Source: Candidatus Hodarchaeota archaeon (GTDB lineage Archaea > Asgardarchaeota > Heimdallarchaeia > Hodarchaeales > Hodarchaeaceae). Taken from it: DNA of 8,472 nt. Each line of letters begins with the position of its first letter. Positions within the stretch are counted from its first letter, which is position 1. The position numbers and the translations under genes were made by a program. This document shows, in pieces, positions 6,179 through 8,472 of this stretch. The stretch is taken from assembly GCA_016839665.1 (NCBI GenBank), contig JAEOTU010000314.1, forward strand, positions 1 to 8,472. The letters are read 5' to 3'. The notes beneath the pieces are model-generated. The model was not told the origin of the DNA and made no database searches. It saw only the letters and a program-made list of their open reading frames with translations.

Positions 6179-6889
6179 ATGGATAAAGGTGAGGACAACG
6201 GAAGTGACATTATTGTCAAATGCGTCGATTTGAAAAAAACATATATTCTAGGAGAAGTGAAAGTAGAGGCGTTGAGGGGGATAAATATGGAAATTAGGCG
6301 TGGAGAAATGGTTGCTATTCAAGGGCCATCAGGCTGTGGTAAGACAACTCTCTTGAATATCATTGGATCCTTAGATTGTCCCACTTCTGGAAAAATTCTA
6401 CTCGAAGGTCGAGAAATCTCTGCTGCTACTGAACGAGAACTCACAGAGATACGTAGAAAGAGCGTTGGTTTTGTTTTTCAATTCTATAACTTACTTCCCG
6501 TCCTGACTGCATTGGAGAATGTTGAACTTCCAATGTTGATCGCAGGAATATCTAAAGAAAAAAGAAATCAAAGAGCTCTCGATCTACTGGAAAAAATGGC
6601 TCTACTTGATCGGAAAGATCATAAACCTGATGAATTAAGCGGTGGAGAGCGACAACGAGTGGCAATAGCCCGTGCGTTGGCAAATAATCCTTCGATTCTT
6701 TTAGCAGATGAACCTACTGGAGATTTAGATACAGAAACTGGATTAGAAGTCTTAGCATTGCTAAAAGAAATAAATAAAACCGAAAACCAAACATTGGTGT
6801 TAGTATCACACGACAGTAATATCGCAAAAAATACAAATAGGATTTTCCATATTAGGGATGGCACTATTTCTTCAGTTGAAGAAGTTTAA
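6179..6889 (+). CDS. ABC transporter ATP-binding protein, LolD/MacB class
   Basis: This 236-residue ATPase has every ABC motif intact: Walker A GPSGCGKT (49-56), Q-loop Gln101 in FQFYNLLP, signature LSGGERQ (153-159), Walker B ILLADEPTGDLD (173-184) and switch His211 in LVSHD. The opening CVDLKKTYILGEVKVEALRG (15-34) and the Q-loop region FQFYNLLPVLTALENVELP (100-118) are typical of the LolD/MacB/FtsE-like group, whose ATPases drive FtsX/MacB-type permeases in lipoprotein, peptide or other envelope tasks. No permease gene is next to it: TFB lies convergently only 24 bases beyond its stop, and upstream is a divergent winged-helix gene. The partner is therefore encoded elsewhere. Start ATG is supported by AGAGG eight bases upstream. 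Function as a nucleotide-binding subunit is clear; the substrate is not. Confidence 0.93.
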   Translation: MDKGEDNGSDIIVKCVDLKKTYILGEVKVEALRGINMEIRRGEMVAIQGPSGCGKTTLLNIIGSLDCPTSGKILLEGREISAATERELTEIRRKSVGFVFQFYNLLPVLTALENVELPMLIAGISKEKRNQRALDLLEKMALLDRKDHKPDELSGGERQRVAIARALANNPSILLADEPTGDLDTETGLEVLALLKEINKTENQTLVLVSHDSNIAKNTNRIFHIRDGTISSVEEV

Positions 6890-6913
6890 CTCTCCCTTGA
6901 ATCTTGGGACGCG

Positions 6914-7852
6914 TTATACAAGTAAGGTTCGAAGCGAATCGTTACCTGTCCTCTTAGACTCAGCATCTAAAATCTTTACTAATTCCTTAAAGCGATTTCT
7001 TATGGTTACAGGGGTAATTTTCGCAATTGTAGCGATTTCTTGTTGAGTTCGACGTTCTCCAGTCTGAATTGTAGATATATATAGGGACGCGGCAGCAAGA
7101 CTCATTGGGTTTTTTCCGACAGTTGCTCCTTTTGATCGTGCAATATTCAGAATTTTAACAGCTTGTCTTCGTGCTTTCATGGTGACACGCAAACTGATTC
7201 CAAGACGGTGTACCAACGCGGAATAATCACTTGGGGAAACCTTTAAATCCAGTTTTTGAAGGATTATTCGAATACATCGTCCAAGTTCTTTAGCTGAGAT
7301 ATTAGATACTGAAGCAATATCTTTTAACGTTTGAGGTAACTTTTTTTTTCGACATGCTAAGTAAAGACTAGCTGCGATCATACCGTCAATTGATCGCCCG
7401 CGAATGAGATTTTTTTTCAACGCTTTTCGATAAATCATCGCTCCCATTTCAGCAACATCCTCGGGGAGCTCTAGCTGGCTCTTAATACGTTTAAGTTCTT
7501 TCAATGCAAACCGAAGGTTTCGAATTTCTGATTTTCGTGTACGATTATCAATACGAGAAAGACGTCTATATTTTGTTTGGGAGGAGAAGGGGAGAGTCTT
7601 GCCTGATATGTCTTTTCTTATATTCCCAATTTGTGTGCGTAAACCCATCTCTGCTTTTAAAGGCGTAATTGGGCTTCCTGTTCGTGAACGCTCGGCTTGT
7701 TCACTGGAATTGTACGCTCGCCATTCGGGCCCAAGATCCATTTGCATATCAAGAACTAGACCACAAGAAGCGCAGATAGATGTACCTTTTGTAACATCCA
7801 TTACAATATCGGTACTGCCACATTCTGGACATTTTCGTTCTTGTGGCTGCAA
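6914..7852 (-). CDS. tfb: Transcription initiation factor IIB (TFB)
   Basis: TFB bridges TBP-bound promoter DNA and archaeal RNA polymerase. In this 312-residue reading, the zinc ribbon uses Cys8, Cys11, Cys27 and Cys30 (CPEC...CASC), followed by the B-reader motif LGPEWRAY (40-47) and a linker. The first cyclin fold is about 110-198, with GRSIDGMIAASLYLACR, and the second about 206-296, with MSLAAASLYIS and a helix-turn-helix TQQEIATIAKITPVTIRNRF that reads the BRE. I chose TTG 7852-7850 because GGAGG (7865-7861) stands eight bases upstream and the TATA box places the transcript start near 7873. The frame can begin at TTG 7879 (321 residues), but that codon lies at or above the expected transcript start and has no ribosome-binding site. 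Its convergent neighbour is the ABC ATPase, and TBP is divergent. Confidence 0.96.
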   Translation of the reverse strand: MQPQERKCPECGSTDIVMDVTKGTSICASCGLVLDMQMDLGPEWRAYNSSEQAERSRTGSPITPLKAEMGLRTQIGNIRKDISGKTLPFSSQTKYRRLSRIDNRTRKSEIRNLRFALKELKRIKSQLELPEDVAEMGAMIYRKALKKNLIRGRSIDGMIAASLYLACRKKKLPQTLKDIASVSNISAKELGRCIRIILQKLDLKVSPSDYSALVHRLGISLRVTMKARRQAVKILNIARSKGATVGKNPMSLAAASLYISTIQTGERRTQQEIATIAKITPVTIRNRFKELVKILDAESKRTGNDSLRTLLV

Positions 7853-7860
7853 GGGTGGGC

Positions 7861-7865
7861 CCTCC
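7861..7865 (-). promoter_or_regulatory. Strong Shine-Dalgarno site deciding the TFB start
   Basis: GGAGG on the minus strand is eight bases before TTG 7852. If the upstream TTG 7879 were used, this sequence would lie uselessly inside the coding region, so it favours the shorter protein. Confidence 0.6.
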
Positions 7866-7888
7866 AGAATTTTGATCAAAGAAAGTGA

Positions 7889-7903
7889 AAAAGCTTTTAA
7901 ATA
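7889..7903 (-). promoter_or_regulatory. TFB promoter: TATA box and AAAAGCTTTT palindrome
   Basis: The minus strand reads TATTTAAAAGCTTTT (7903-7889). TATTTAAA is a good archaeal TATA element, centred about 26 bases before position 7873. AAAAGCTTTT (7889-7898) is a perfect ten-base palindrome overlapping it. The same AAAGCTTT core appears in the TBP promoter cluster about 320 bases away, suggesting shared control. Confidence 0.5.
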
Positions 7904-8198
7904 GATATTGTATTAGAACAAATTTTTTTTCTTTTTATCGAGATCTCACAGAACTGTATGATTTTAACAGAGGAATACGATCAAATTTATTCTATATTTT
8001 TGTATTAACTCTTTAAAGGGTATTCATCGACTTGAAAAATTGAATATTTGACCAATCTCACTATCTATAAACTGGGCGGTCTGAGGAGTCTTTTTTAATC
8101 AGACAATCATTAAAAACATACTTTAAATCCAATTTATCAAACTAGAAGCGTTAATTTACATTTTAATTGCATTATTGTAGTTTTGTATTTCTCAGTTC
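7904..8198. other. TFB-TBP intergenic region, no gene recognised
   Basis: This AT-rich spacer, roughly a quarter GC, holds no convincing ORF, tRNA or CRISPR repeat. One GC-rich patch stands out at 8073-8090 (TGGGCGGTCTGAGGAGTC), directly followed by six T. GTCTGA (8079-8084) and TCAGAC (8099-8104) form a short inverted repeat spanning that T run. The patch may mark the end of a small RNA, a terminator or a protein-binding site. Confidence 0.4.
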
Positions 8199-8227
8199 CT
8201 TATAAAGTTTATAAAGCTTTATAAATG
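8199..8227 (+). promoter_or_regulatory. Triple TATA cluster upstream of TBP with 18-bp palindrome
   Basis: Three TATAAA hexamers occur at 8201-8206, 8210-8215 and 8220-8225, spaced 9 and 10 bp, close to one helical turn. The second and third form a perfect 18-bp palindrome, TTTATAAAGCTTTATAAA (8208-8225). Any of them could direct TBP transcription, starting around 8230-8250 with a leader of 85-105 bases. The symmetry and crowding exceed what a single promoter needs and suggest that TBP or another dimeric regulator binds here. Confidence 0.55.
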
Positions 8228-8335
8228 ACAAAACATATAACCCCGTATTGGCTTTAATTCCAGATCAATAACCATTTTTTCTATCATATGGAAGTAGTAT
8301 TCAATTTTAGCTTTAGTTCTATTGTGGTGAAACTC

Positions 8336-8472
8336 ATGTCTGCTGATTCAGATCAAGATGACTTATATGCTGAGGTTCAAAACGTAGTTGCTTCAGTTGA
8401 CTTAAGATGTAAGATAAAATTAGAAAGAGCAGCTAGTCGTTTACCTGGAGATGTACAAGTTTCATATATACC
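8336..8472 (+). CDS. tbp: TATA-binding protein (TBP), N-terminal part
   Basis: The first 45 codons are visible and the gene continues beyond the window. After an acidic N-terminus (MSADSDQDDLYAE), residues 14-23 are VQNVVASVDL, the first strand of the TBP saddle, matching the archaeal and eukaryotic consensus (QN-V-S-DL). KIKLERAASRLPG (26-38) is helix 1 of the first repeat. TBP binds and bends TATA boxes and recruits TFB. ATG 8336 is preceded by GGTGA with five bases of spacing. An in-frame ATG at 8288 would add a hydrophobic 16-residue extension with no ribosome-binding site and no family precedent known to me, so it is less likely. The second repeat is outside the window. Confidence 0.9.
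   Translation, partial: MSADSDQDDLYAEVQNVVASVDLRCKIKLERAASRLPGDVQVSYI

Noticed and set aside
7599..7904. 101-codon plus-strand ORF antisense to TFB
   Set aside because: It mirrors the conserved zinc-ribbon and linker coding of TFB and has no features of its own.
8288..8335. N-terminal extension of TBP from ATG 8288
   Set aside because: It would add a hydrophobic stretch with no ribosome-binding site, whereas ATG 8336 has GGTGA at correct spacing.

Overview
The window is archaeal. It carries a TFIIB-type factor (TFB), the start of a TATA-binding protein gene (TBP), a Sec61-beta subunit, an archaeosortase/exosortase-like membrane enzyme, a PF02598-type SPOUT RNA methyltransferase and a tRNA-Leu with an intron at an unusual position. 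The DNA is AT-rich. Four protein genes appear to start at TTG. Several starts sit about 25-35 bases after a TATA element, as expected for leaderless or near-leaderless archaeal transcripts. An Asgard-type lineage would fit the many winged-helix proteins and the low GC, but no gene here proves it.

Layout. Positions 1-114 (minus) hold tRNA-Leu(CAA), cut by the window edge in its T loop and split by a 42-nt intron in the anticodon stem. Next, all on the minus strand, come the SPOUT methyltransferase (189-1013), a four-CBS-domain protein (1110-1997), Sec61-beta (2094-2285), the archaeosortase-like protein (2555-3322) and a 560-aa protein with three tandem winged helices (3553-5235). Gaps of about 95-270 bases, several with TATA-like elements, suggest mostly single-gene transcription rather than one operon. 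A 36-codon ORF (5287-5397, plus) appears to share a divergent promoter with the 560-aa gene. A small winged-helix protein (5565-6035, minus) diverges from an ABC ATPase of the LolD/MacB class (6179-6889, plus) that has no permease beside it. The ATPase converges with TFB (6914-7852, minus). TFB and TBP (8336 to the window end, plus) diverge across a gap of about 480 bases.

How they relate. TFB and TBP are the two general factors that recruit archaeal RNA polymerase, and here they share one intergenic region. The TBP side contains three TATAAA boxes in 25 bases, two of them forming a perfect 18-bp palindrome. The TFB promoter has a related AAAGCTTTT/TTTAAA element. This suggests coupled or autoregulated expression. 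Sec61-beta and the archaeosortase both act on secreted or surface proteins. The winged-helix proteins are probable DNA-binding regulators, but their targets cannot be read from the sequence.

Most notable are the TFB/TBP divergent control region, the noncanonical tRNA intron, the unrecognised three-winged-helix protein, the tiny ORF with its own promoter, and paired repeats around the SPOUT gene promoter.
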